A DNA stretch of 64,000 nucleotides, taken from NCBI GenBank assembly GCA_022652735.1, contig JALCRP010000005.1, positions 1 to 64,000 on the forward strand. Direction: 5' to 3'. Every line of letters starts with the position of its first letter. Within the stretch, counting starts at the first letter, position 1. The position numbers and the translations under genes are program-made. Source of the stretch: Faecalibacterium sp. (GTDB lineage: Bacteria > Bacillota > Clostridia > Oscillospirales > Ruminococcaceae). The notes beneath the pieces were generated by a model. The model was not told where the DNA came from. It worked only from the letters and a program-made list of their open reading frames with translations, and ran no database searches. Positions 49,319 to 57,189 of this stretch are shown here, piece after piece.

Positions 49319-50239
49319 TTACTTGCCCGCCAGCAAAACTGCCAGCACGGCCTTTTCTACATGCAGACGATTTTCCGCCTCGTCGAAAATTTCTGCGGCA
49401 TGCGCCTCAAACACCGCGTCCGTCACCTCTTGGCCGCGGTGCGCGGGCAGGCAGTGCAGCAGCATGGCGTCCGGCTTGGCCGCGGCCATCAGCGCATCGT
49501 TTACCTGATAGCCGCGGAACGCGCGCAGGCGCGCTTTCGCCTCTGCCTCGGCGCCGCGGTTCATGCTTACCCATGCGTCCGTCACCACCACATCGGCGCC
49601 GGTAACGGCGGCCGCCGGGGCACTTTCCTGCGAAAACGCCGGGCCGAACTTTGCGGCAAAATCCAGCACATCCGCCGCCGGGGCATAACCCGCCGGGCAG
49701 GCCACACTCACTTGCAGGCCCGCCGTCAGGCCGCCCACAATCAGGCTATTTGCCATATTGTTGCCATCGCCGACATACGCGAGCTTGCGGCCCGTAAAGC
49801 CGCCTTTGTGCGCGCGAATCGTCTCGAGATCGGCCAACACCTGACACGGATGCGCATAATCCGTCAGGCCGTTGATGACAGGAACCCCCGCATACTGCGC
49901 CAGCTGCTCCAGCTCGCTTTGCTGATACGTGCGCCATACGATCGCATCGTAATAGCGGCCCAACACGCGCGCCGTATCTTTCAAAGGCTCGCCGCGGCTG
50001 GATTGCAGCTCGGTTTCGGTATTCAGGTAGTTGCCGAGGCCGCCCATCTGGAACACGCCGACCTCAAAGCTTGTGCGCGTCCGTGTAGATTTCTTCGAGA
50101 ACAGCAGCGCCACCGTTTTGCCTTTGAGCAGCGGCTGCTCCCCGCCGCAGCGGTGCGCCGCTTTCAGCTCGTCGGCAACATCCAAAATATGAAAAAGCTC
50201 CCCTTGCGTAAGGTCACTCATCTTTAACAAATGCTTCAT
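49319..50239 (-). CDS. argF: Ornithine carbamoyltransferase
   Basis: 306 residues from ATG 50239. It makes citrulline from ornithine and carbamoyl phosphate in arginine synthesis. The carbamoyl-phosphate loop SKKSTRTRTSFEVG has STRTR at 51-55; ornithine-binding HCLPAHRGQEV is near 263-273; DAWVSMNRGAEAEAK is the flexible SMG-type loop variant. Last gene of the leftward arg cluster, 31 bases after argD. The start chosen gives the normal family length; upstream codons lie within the argD tail. Confidence 0.95.
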   Translation of the reverse strand: MKHLLKMSDLTQGELFHILDVADELKAAHRCGGEQPLLKGKTVALLFSKKSTRTRTSFEVGVFQMGGLGNYLNTETELQSSRGEPLKDTARVLGRYYDAIVWRTYQQSELEQLAQYAGVPVINGLTDYAHPCQVLADLETIRAHKGGFTGRKLAYVGDGNNMANSLIVGGLTAGLQVSVACPAGYAPAADVLDFAAKFGPAFSQESAPAAAVTGADVVVTDAWVSMNRGAEAEAKARLRAFRGYQVNDALMAAAKPDAMLLHCLPAHRGQEVTDAVFEAHAAEIFDEAENRLHVEKAVLAVLLAGK

Positions 50240-50270
50240 GTGCCTTCCCCGCTTTCCGGCCTCGCGGGCC

Positions 50271-51695
50271 TTATTCTTTCGTCGGCTCGACGGTTTTGCG
50301 GGGGCGGCCACGGCGCTTTTTCACCGGCGCAGTGCCTTCCGCCTGCGGCGCGGCGGGCGCCTTTGCGGCGGGGCGTTTTGCGGCCGTCTTACGCGGCGCA
50401 CGTTTTGCCGCGGCACTTTTCTCTGCGGTTTTGCGCGGCGCGGAAGCTTCCGCAGCCGGCTTTTCGGCCGGTTTGCTTTGCGGCTTTTCTTCCACTTTTT
50501 CCGGCGCGGGCAGCGTGTAGCTTTCCAGTACCTGCCGCAAGATGCCGAGCGCGGCCGTCACGTCGATCTCCGTCAAAATCAGCGGCGGCAACAGGCGCAG
50601 GCGGGTTTTCGCCGTCAGCACAAGCAGGCCCTTTTCTTGGCAGCGAGCCCGCACTTCGGCGGCCGTGATGCGCGCGTCGTCAAACGCGATGCCCACCATC
50701 AGCCCAAGGCCCGAAACTTCTTTCACATGCGGCAGCGCTTCGAGGCCCTTGCGCAGCTGCACGGCGCGCGCATTGACATTTTCGAGAAATCCGGCATCCA
50801 TTTTGTCCAGCACAACGTTGGCGCCCGCACATACCACCGGGTTGCCGCCGAAAGTGCTGCCGTGGGTGCCGGGGCCCATGCCGCCGGCAACCTGCTTCGA
50901 TACCAGCACAGCGCCGATCGGCAACCCGCCGCCGAGGCCCTTGGCCAGCGTGACGATGTCCGGCGTAAAGCCGTAATGCTCACAGCACAAAAAGGTGCCG
51001 GTGCGCCCGATGCCCGTCTGCACTTCGTCCACAAGGATCAGGATGTCTTTTTTGCGGCAGAACGCCACCAGCGCATGCACATATTCGGGATCAAGCGCAA
51101 CCACGCCGCCTTCGCCCTGAATCATTTCGAGCATTACAGCGCACACGGATTTATCCGCGGCCGCCTTCAGCGCGGCCAGATCGCCCGCCGGGACATAAGA
51201 AAATCCCTCGTTGAACGGCCCGAAATACTGGTGAAACATTTCCTGCCCGGTTGCCGTCAGGGTGGCGATGGTACGCCCGTGGAAGCTGTTTACCAGCGTC
51301 AACACGGTATCGCGGCCCGCGCCGTAGTGATCAAAGGAATATTTGCGCGCGCACTTGATCGCGCCCTCGTTCGCCTCGGCGCCGGAGTTGGCGAAAAACA
51401 CCTTATCCATGCCGGTGCGTTTGCAAAGGCGCTTGGCAAGCTTGCCGCAGGGGGCGGTATAATACAAATTCGAGGTGTGCTGCAGGCGGTGCGCCTGCTT
51501 TGCCACGGCCTCGGCCCAATCAAAATTGCAGTAGCCGAGGCTATTGACCCCGATGCCGCTTGTAAAATCGAGATAGCTTTTGCCGTCGGCATCCTTGGCA
51601 TACATGCCGATGCCGCTGGCCAGCACGACCGGGCTGCGGCCGTAAGTATGCAGGACATACTGGTTATCCCGTTCGATCACTTTTTCGGTATCCAT
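50271..51695 (-). CDS. argD: Acetylornithine aminotransferase with Lys/Ala/Pro-rich AT-hook tail
   Basis: 474 residues from ATG 51695 after AAAGGAGAA. Residues 1-396 are a normal class III aminotransferase making N-acetylornithine from the semialdehyde and glutamate: Asp223 in LVDEVQTGIGRTG and PLP-lysine Lys252 in TLAKGLGGG. The last 78 residues are a disordered, repetitive histone-H1-like tail (PRKTAEKSAAAKRAPRKTAA), ending with KKRRGRPRK, a canonical AT-hook that binds the minor groove of AT-rich DNA. Standard ArgD lacks this. The tail is in frame and in the same codon style, so it is not an obvious assembly error. Confidence 0.93.
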   Translation of the reverse strand: MDTEKVIERDNQYVLHTYGRSPVVLASGIGMYAKDADGKSYLDFTSGIGVNSLGYCNFDWAEAVAKQAHRLQHTSNLYYTAPCGKLAKRLCKRTGMDKVFFANSGAEANEGAIKCARKYSFDHYGAGRDTVLTLVNSFHGRTIATLTATGQEMFHQYFGPFNEGFSYVPAGDLAALKAAADKSVCAVMLEMIQGEGGVVALDPEYVHALVAFCRKKDILILVDEVQTGIGRTGTFLCCEHYGFTPDIVTLAKGLGGGLPIGAVLVSKQVAGGMGPGTHGSTFGGNPVVCAGANVVLDKMDAGFLENVNARAVQLRKGLEALPHVKEVSGLGLMVGIAFDDARITAAEVRARCQEKGLLVLTAKTRLRLLPPLILTEIDVTAALGILRQVLESYTLPAPEKVEEKPQSKPAEKPAAEASAPRKTAEKSAAAKRAPRKTAAKRPAAKAPAAPQAEGTAPVKKRRGRPRKTVEPTKE

Positions 51696-51750
51696 CAGAA
51701 GTTCTCCTTTATTTTGGGGCGCCGAAAGGCGCCGCGTGATGTAAGGAAAA

Positions 51751-51888
51751 GCCGCGCGCCCACAGAAAAGGGCGCATCGCGAAAGCGATGTTACGCGGCG
51801 GGCGCTCTGCACACGCCCGGGCGGGCGGCATCCGCCTTAATCTCGGCTGCGGCGGCGATAGAACAACGTGCCGCTGCCGCGGTCAGAG
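51751..51888. repeat. Direct repeat copy 1 (duplicated argB 3' end)
   Basis: 138 bp, repeated at 51938-52075 with offset 187 and two mismatches. It includes the last 17 codons of argB with the stop, and a hairpin CATCGC-GAAA-GCGATG. This copy is a non-coding echo of the argB end lying between argB and argD. Between the copies is a GC-rich stem CCCCGCC/GGCGGGG. Confidence 0.85.
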
Positions 51889-51937
51889 GCCCCGCCCAAA
51901 CGGCGGGGTCCTTATGCAGGGCGGGAAGGAACGAGCC

Positions 51938-52075
51938 GCCGCGCGCCCACAGAAAAGGGCGCATCGCGAAAGCGATGTTACGCGGCGGGCGCTCTGCACA
52001 CGCCCGGGCGGGTGGCGTCCGCCTTAATCTCGGCTGCGGCGGCGATAGAACAACGTGCCGCTGCCGCGGTCAGAG
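51938..52075. repeat. Direct repeat copy 2 (real argB 3' end)
   Basis: The copy that contains the functional 3' end of argB (stop at 52024) and the GAAA-tetraloop hairpin. See copy 1 at 51751-51888. Confidence 0.85.
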
Positions 52076-52878
52076 AAGAACTCAAGCAAAACGGAATGCA
52101 GCACACGCCCATCGATGATGACAGCCTCATGGACGCCCTGATAGATTGCATCTGCCATGCCGTCGATCTTCGGGATCATGCCGCCGGCGAGGATGCCGGC
52201 GTTTTTGTAGCCTTCGATCTCGGAAACCTCTACCTGCGGGATGAGCGTAGTTTCATCATCCTTATCGCGCAGCAGCCCTGCAATGTCCGTCATAGAGACA
52301 AGCTTTTCGGCGTGGAGCGCGATGGCGATTTCGGCCGCGGCGGTATCCGCGTTGATGTTATAGGCGGCGCCGGCGTCGTCCATGCCCACCGTGGCGATCA
52401 CCGGGATGTAGTGCAGATCCAGCAGATTGTTGATGAGCGTCGTATCCACGCCGGTAATCTCGCCGACATGGCCGTGCAGCTCGTCCAACTGCTCGCAGTG
52501 GATCATCTGGCCGTCGATGCCGCAAAGGCCGACGCCGCGGCCGTGAAGTTTCGCCACCAGATCTTTGTTCACCTTGCCGGCCAGCACCTGCTGCACAATT
52601 TCCATCGTGGCGTCGTCGGTAACGCGCAAGCCCGCCTCAAAGCGGCTTTCCACGCCGACGAGCTTCAGCATGCGGTTGATGTCCGGCCCGCCGCCATGCA
52701 CCAGCACGACGCGCACCCCCAGCAGGGTTAATGTCACAAGATCGTTCATCACGGCATCCTTAAGCTCTTCATTCACCATCGCGTTGCCGCCATATTTGAT
52801 GACAACCGTTTTGCCGTGATACTTCTGGATATAAGGGGTCGCCTCGGAAAAAAGCAGCGCCATTTCTTCGTTTTTCAT
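52024..52878 (-). CDS. argB: Acetylglutamate kinase
   Basis: 284 residues. It phosphorylates N-acetylglutamate, the second step of arginine synthesis. KTVVIKYGGNAMV (19-31) is the amino-acid-kinase phosphate loop and VLVHGGGPDINRML (near 57-70) the substrate loop; AEIAIALHAEKLVSMTDIAGLL is the nucleotide part. Its ATG overlaps the stop of an upstream small frame (ATGA). Its last codons lie inside a 138-bp direct repeat. It lacks the long N-terminal helix of hexameric arginine-inhibited kinases, so feedback type is uncertain. Confidence 0.95.
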   Translation of the reverse strand: MKNEEMALLFSEATPYIQKYHGKTVVIKYGGNAMVNEELKDAVMNDLVTLTLLGVRVVLVHGGGPDINRMLKLVGVESRFEAGLRVTDDATMEIVQQVLAGKVNKDLVAKLHGRGVGLCGIDGQMIHCEQLDELHGHVGEITGVDTTLINNLLDLHYIPVIATVGMDDAGAAYNINADTAAAEIAIALHAEKLVSMTDIAGLLRDKDDETTLIPQVEVSEIEGYKNAGILAGGMIPKIDGMADAIYQGVHEAVIIDGRVLHSVLLEFFSDRGSGTLFYRRRSRD

Positions 52879-53108
52879 GTTTCATTCTCCCTTGCGGCGA
52901 GGCACGCCCCTGCGGCATCGGCCGCAGTTTCGGGCACGTCCATGTAATAGGTGTTCCGGCCGATTTTGCCTTTGTACCAAAATTGTGCGGGTCGTGTTTT
53001 GCGCAGCAGGCGGGCCGCACTTTGTTCGTTCCTGATTCGCTGTGCGCGGCAGCGGCTAGGCGCCGAGCGGCGAAGCGTATTTTTGATACGCAAGTGCCGC
53101 GAAGGCAA
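52875..53108 (-). CDS. Possible small gene coupled to argB
   Basis: Between argJ and argB a frame of up to 77 codons ends with TGA overlapping the argB start (ATGA). Its second half reads like protein (FWYKGKIGRNTYYMDVPETAADAAGACLAARENET); the first half is Arg-rich and overlaps inverted repeats, so the real start is unclear. No good ribosome binding site precedes ATG 53108. It may be a short translated leader that helps argB translation. I recognise no family. Confidence 0.35.
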   Translation of the reverse strand: MPSRHLRIKNTLRRSAPSRCRAQRIRNEQSAARLLRKTRPAQFWYKGKIGRNTYYMDVPETAADAAGACLAARENET

Positions 53109-53134
53109 CGCCGCCGCTGCGAAGCACAGTAGAA

Positions 53135-54361
53135 TCAGGTGCGGTAATCGCCGTTGATTTTCACATAATCATAGGTCAGGTCGCATCCCCACGCTTTTGC
53201 CGCACTTTCGCCCGCGCCCATGTCCACTTTCACCAAAATGTCGTGCTCGGCAAGCACGGTGGCGGCTTCGTCCTCGCTGTAAGGGTGGTAGGCCGCGTTT
53301 TCGCAGACGTAAACTTCGCCCGCCGCGCTGGCAAGGCGGACGCATACGTGGTCGATGGAGAAATCGCCCGGCGTGTAGCCGATGGCGCAAAGGATGCGGC
53401 CCCAGTTGGCGTCACGGCCGAAAACTGCCGCCTTGAAAAGATTCGAGCAAACGACGCTTTTTGCCACGGCGCGGGCGATCTTTTTATCCGGCGCATGCGC
53501 TACCTCGCAGGTGATAAGGTGCGAGGCGCCTTCGCCGTCGGAAGCATGCAGCGCGCACATGTGCGCGGCGATATGCAAAAGCGCGGCGAGAAAAACATGG
53601 TAATCCTCATTTTCTTCCGTGATCGGCGGGTTGCCCGCAAGGCCCGAGGCCATAAGGATAAGGGTATCGTTCGTCGAGGTATCGAGATCGACGGAAAGCT
53701 GATTGTAGGTATCGGGCACAACGGCGGCCAGCGCCTCGTGCAGCAGGGCGGGCGTGATGGCCACATCCGTTGTATAAAACTCCAGCATCGTCGCCATGTT
53801 GGGCGCGATCATACCGCTGCCCTTGCCGATGGCGCCGAGGGTGCAGCGCTTGCCGCCCAGCACAAACTCAACCGCATATTCTTTTTTTTGGGTGTCGGTT
53901 GTCATAATGGCCTCGGCGGCCGCCGTGCTGCCCGCGCAAGTACTGTTCAGGGCCTTTGCCGCCGCGGGGATACCGCGGGCGAACGGCTCGATCGTCATAG
54001 GCTGGCCGATAACGCCCGTGGAGGCGGGCAAAACATCCTCCGCCGAAAGATGCAGTGCCTCGGCCACAAGGCCGCAGCACTCGTTCGCCAGCGCGACGCC
54101 GTTGGCGGCGCAGGTGTTCGCGTTGCCGCTGTTTATGATAATCGCCTGCGCGTAGCCATCGGCCAGATGCGCGCGGTCGACTTTTACGGGCGCGCCGCAC
54201 ACTTTATTGGTGGTAAACACGCCCGCCGCCGCGCAGCGCACCTCGGCTTGAATCAGCGCCAGATCAGATTTTGTGTGGTTTTTGCGGATGCCGCAGTACA
54301 CCCCGGCAGCTGAAAACCCTTTGGCGGCGCATACGCCGCCGGGCACCTGTGTGTATTCCAT
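53135..54361 (-). CDS. argJ: Bifunctional glutamate N-acetyltransferase / ornithine acetyltransferase
   Basis: 408 residues from ATG 54361 after GCAGGAGGGG. ArgJ moves acetyl from acetylornithine to glutamate, recycling the acetyl group. The precursor self-cleaves before Thr191 in NMATMLEFYTTD to form alpha and beta chains; GKGSGMIAPNMAT precedes it, and GIRKNHTKSDLALI and STGVIGQPM are family motifs. Heads argJ-argB-argD-argF; argC and argG/H are not in the window. A GCGCCGCC hairpin sits right before the ribosome binding site. Confidence 0.95.
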   Translation of the reverse strand: MEYTQVPGGVCAAKGFSAAGVYCGIRKNHTKSDLALIQAEVRCAAAGVFTTNKVCGAPVKVDRAHLADGYAQAIIINSGNANTCAANGVALANECCGLVAEALHLSAEDVLPASTGVIGQPMTIEPFARGIPAAAKALNSTCAGSTAAAEAIMTTDTQKKEYAVEFVLGGKRCTLGAIGKGSGMIAPNMATMLEFYTTDVAITPALLHEALAAVVPDTYNQLSVDLDTSTNDTLILMASGLAGNPPITEENEDYHVFLAALLHIAAHMCALHASDGEGASHLITCEVAHAPDKKIARAVAKSVVCSNLFKAAVFGRDANWGRILCAIGYTPGDFSIDHVCVRLASAAGEVYVCENAAYHPYSEDEAATVLAEHDILVKVDMGAGESAAKAWGCDLTYDYVKINGDYRT

Positions 54362-54427
54362 ATCTTTTCCCCTCCTGCGCCGCCGGGCGGCGCACATCTT
54401 GCCGGCACAGCGTCCGTGCTTTTGTGT

Positions 54428-56083
54428 TTATAGCTGCTGATAGGCTTCCATCAATTTCGGAATCAGCTGCTTTTTGCGGCTAACGACGCCTGCCAGCAGC
54501 GTTGCGCCCGCGGCATCCGGCGCCTGTTCAAAGCCATCGCGCAGCACGTTCGCGGCGTGGTGCCCGGCGCAGATCACAAAGCTGCGCTCGTGCGGCACAT
54601 CCGTCAGCATCACGTACAGATCCTCGATGTTCTGCTTTGCCAGCGCTTCTGTCAGATACGGCGTCAGCAGCGCCTGCGCCGCAGCCAAGTTTTTCGGCGT
54701 CATATAGCTGCCCTGCGCCACGCCAAAACGTACATCGCCGCACATGAATACTTTGAAATCCTGCAAAAAAACTTCCTCGGCGGTTTTGCCGTTTAAGTTT
54801 TCGCCGGCCTCGAACATTTCTTCGGCAAAGGTGTTGATGTCGACGCTTGCCACCTTCGCCAGCTTTTCGGCGGCGGCCTTATCCATCGGCGTACAGGTTG
54901 GGCTGCGGAAAACCAGCGTATCCGAAAGGATGGCCGCCAGCAGCAGCCCGGCAATGGCCGGGCGCGGCGTTTCGCCGGCCTCATCGTACATCTGGCTTAC
55001 GATCGTGGCCGTACAGCCCACGGGCTGATTGCGAAAATACACAGGGCCGCTCGTCTCGATAGAGCCGATACGGTGATGGTCGATGATCTCCAAAACCTCG
55101 GCGCGATCATACCCTTCGACGGCCTGCGTCGCCTCATTGTGGTCGACTAGAATCATCTGGCGGCGCGGCAAATTGATGATGTTTCGGCGGCTGAGCATGC
55201 CGGCATATTTCCCCTCGCCGTCTAAAATCGGAAAATAGCGGTGGCGTACCTTGCCCATCACGCGGATCACATCATCGACGGGCGTTACCAGCGTAAATTT
55301 CAAGATGCCGTCCGTCGTCATATAGTGCTCGATGGGGGCGCACTGGCTAATCAGCTTAGCCGCCGCGTAGGTATCCTCGGGTACGCTCATCATATTCACG
55401 CCGTTTTCCTCGGCGAGCTTCGTGATTGTTTTGCCCACGGCCGCGCCCTGACAAACAATAATCAGGCTTGCGTTCATCTCGATGGCGCATAGCTGGCTTT
55501 CGTAGCGGTTCGACAATAGCACAATGTCGCCGGGCTGCATGGCGTTTTCCATCATCTCGGGGCTGGCCGCGCCGATCATCAGGCGGCCCTTTTCCACGAC
55601 GGTATCCGCGCTGCCCACCAGCATCTCGCCGTTAAGCGTTTCCAGGATGTTGCGGTAAGTGGTGTGGCTTTTGGCCAATACCTGCGTATCGAACACGTCC
55701 ATGTTCGCCGTGGCAATGTCCTTGACGGTGATCACGCCGCGCAGCTCGTTTTGTTCATCCACGACGGGCAGCGTATCAATCTTTTGATCGCGCATCGTCA
55801 GCCATGCGCGGCGCAGGCTCATATCGCCGGGCACACCCGCCAGCTCGCGGTAATCGACATCGCGCACCTTGGGGTTTACATCGGTACACATGCGCGGCGG
55901 CTTTACGCCAAAGGCGTTCAGCACAAATGCACTTTCGGCGTTCAGGCGGCCGGCGCGGCGCGCCTCGCACACCAAATCTGTTGTGCGGTTTTTCAGCTCG
56001 GCGTAGGCAATGGCGGAACAAATCGAATCTGTATCCGGGTTTTTGTGGCCGATGACGACCACCTTATGGGCTGCTTTTGGCAT
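54428..56083 (-). CDS. ppaC: CBS/DRTGG-regulated Mn-dependent inorganic pyrophosphatase
   Basis: 551 residues, longer than plain family II enzymes (about 310). It hydrolyses pyrophosphate to drive biosynthesis. The DHH catalytic domain is split: GHKNPDTDSI (12-21) and, after the insert, VDHNEATQ and IIDHHRIG. The insert holds two CBS segments (IDTLPVVDEQNELRGVITVKD and RHRYFPILDGEGKYAGMLSRRNI) around a DRTGG-like domain, which bind adenine nucleotides and diadenosine polyphosphates. The C-terminal DHHA2 domain contains SRKKQLIPKL. Own promoter at 56144-56172. Confidence 0.93.
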   Translation of the reverse strand: MPKAAHKVVVIGHKNPDTDSICSAIAYAELKNRTTDLVCEARRAGRLNAESAFVLNAFGVKPPRMCTDVNPKVRDVDYRELAGVPGDMSLRRAWLTMRDQKIDTLPVVDEQNELRGVITVKDIATANMDVFDTQVLAKSHTTYRNILETLNGEMLVGSADTVVEKGRLMIGAASPEMMENAMQPGDIVLLSNRYESQLCAIEMNASLIIVCQGAAVGKTITKLAEENGVNMMSVPEDTYAAAKLISQCAPIEHYMTTDGILKFTLVTPVDDVIRVMGKVRHRYFPILDGEGKYAGMLSRRNIINLPRRQMILVDHNEATQAVEGYDRAEVLEIIDHHRIGSIETSGPVYFRNQPVGCTATIVSQMYDEAGETPRPAIAGLLLAAILSDTLVFRSPTCTPMDKAAAEKLAKVASVDINTFAEEMFEAGENLNGKTAEEVFLQDFKVFMCGDVRFGVAQGSYMTPKNLAAAQALLTPYLTEALAKQNIEDLYVMLTDVPHERSFVICAGHHAANVLRDGFEQAPDAAGATLLAGVVSRKKQLIPKLMEAYQQL

Positions 56084-56143
56084 GCTGTACCTCTTTTCCG
56101 ATCACAACTGCGCCCTATCCCCTCGCAAAAGGGAATATGACTA

Positions 56144-56172
56144 TTTATACCATTATATTCGACTATATTCAA
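56144..56172 (-). promoter_or_regulatory. Promoter of ppaC
   Basis: Minus strand: -35 TTGAAT (56172-56167), 17-nt spacer, -10 TATAAA (56149-56144), about 60 bases before the ppaC ATG. An alternative TATAAT lies inside the spacer with a poor -35. Confidence 0.55.
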
Positions 56173-56226
56173 TAGATATTCAAAGAAAACTTCGTCCGGC
56201 ACAGCCGCGCGCCAACAAAAACGCGC

Positions 56227-57189
56227 TTAAAACAATCCTTCGGGCAGCGCAATATCCTGTACCGGTATTTTACGCCATGAAAAGCGCGAAAGCAGGCTTT
56301 CCGGCGCGGCAGGGGCAGGCTCGGGCTGAAGGCCGTACACATACGCCAGTTTGCCGATGATCTCGGCGGCGGTATATTTTGCTTTCAGGTTTTCGAGGCT
56401 GTCGTCGCCATCGCGCTTGGAAAGCCTACGCCCGCCGGGCGCAAGCAACAGCGGGCAATGATAAAACGCGGGCGCCTTTAGGCCCAAAGCTGCATATAAA
56501 TACAGTTGCCGCGGCGTACTGGAAAGCAGATCGCCCCCGCGCACCACCTCTGTCACGCCCATGCGCGCATCATCCACCGTGACGGCAAGCTGATAGGCAT
56601 ACACGCCGTCGCCGCGGCGCACCGTAAAATCGCCGCAATCTTGTGCGAGGTTTTCGGCATAGGGGCCAAGGTGCCCATCCCGAAACGAAACCATTTTGTC
56701 CGGCACCTTTACGCGCCACGCGGGTGCTTTGTGCTTTTGCTTTTCCGCCGCTTCGGCGGGGGTGAGGTTCCGGCAGGTGCCGGGATAGATCACGTCGCCG
56801 TCGCTGCGGTGGGGTGCGCTGGCCGCATGCAGCGCCGCCCGGCTGCAAAAGCAAGGGTACAAAAGGCCCTGCGCGGAAAGGCGCGCAAACGCGGCATCAT
56901 AAATCGGGGCGCATTCGCTTTGATAATACGGCCCGTGCGGCCCACCGCCGGCGCCGCCTTCATCCCACGTAAGGCCAAGCCACGCAAGATCTTTTTCCAA
57001 AAGATCGGCATATTCCCGTGGGCAGCGCTCGGCGTCCAGATCCTCGATACGCAGCACGATCTTTCCGCCTTTGCTTTTTGCCGAAAGCCATGCCAACAGG
57101 CTGCATGCCAGGTTTCCGAGATGCATCCGGCCCGAGGGCGAAGGCGCAAAGCGGCCGATCACCGGCGCAGCTTGCGCCATCTTACGCAA
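56227..57189 (-). CDS. gluQ: Glutamyl-Q tRNA(Asp) synthetase
   Basis: 320 residues. A truncated glutamyl-tRNA-synthetase-like enzyme that attaches glutamate to queuosine at position 34 of tRNA-Asp. APSPSGRMHLGN (HIGH equivalent) lies near 16-27, the zinc site is CFCSRAALH ... YPGTC (near 112-138), and RRLSKRDGD is the KMSKS equivalent. It lacks the anticodon-binding domain, as expected. It overlaps the M18 peptidase stop by eight bases; ATG 57180 is an alternative start. Confidence 0.92.
   Translation of the reverse strand: MRKMAQAAPVIGRFAPSPSGRMHLGNLACSLLAWLSAKSKGGKIVLRIEDLDAERCPREYADLLEKDLAWLGLTWDEGGAGGGPHGPYYQSECAPIYDAAFARLSAQGLLYPCFCSRAALHAASAPHRSDGDVIYPGTCRNLTPAEAAEKQKHKAPAWRVKVPDKMVSFRDGHLGPYAENLAQDCGDFTVRRGDGVYAYQLAVTVDDARMGVTEVVRGGDLLSSTPRQLYLYAALGLKAPAFYHCPLLLAPGGRRLSKRDGDDSLENLKAKYTAAEIIGKLAYVYGLQPEPAPAAPESLLSRFSWRKIPVQDIALPEGLF

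Noticed and set aside
51753..52075. Possible insertion sequence between argB and argD
   Set aside because: No transposase and no terminal inverted repeats; it is a simple direct duplication including the argB end.
50238..52118. 626-codon plus-strand frame opposite argD
   Set aside because: Arg/His-rich antisense shadow of argD; argD has all catalytic motifs.
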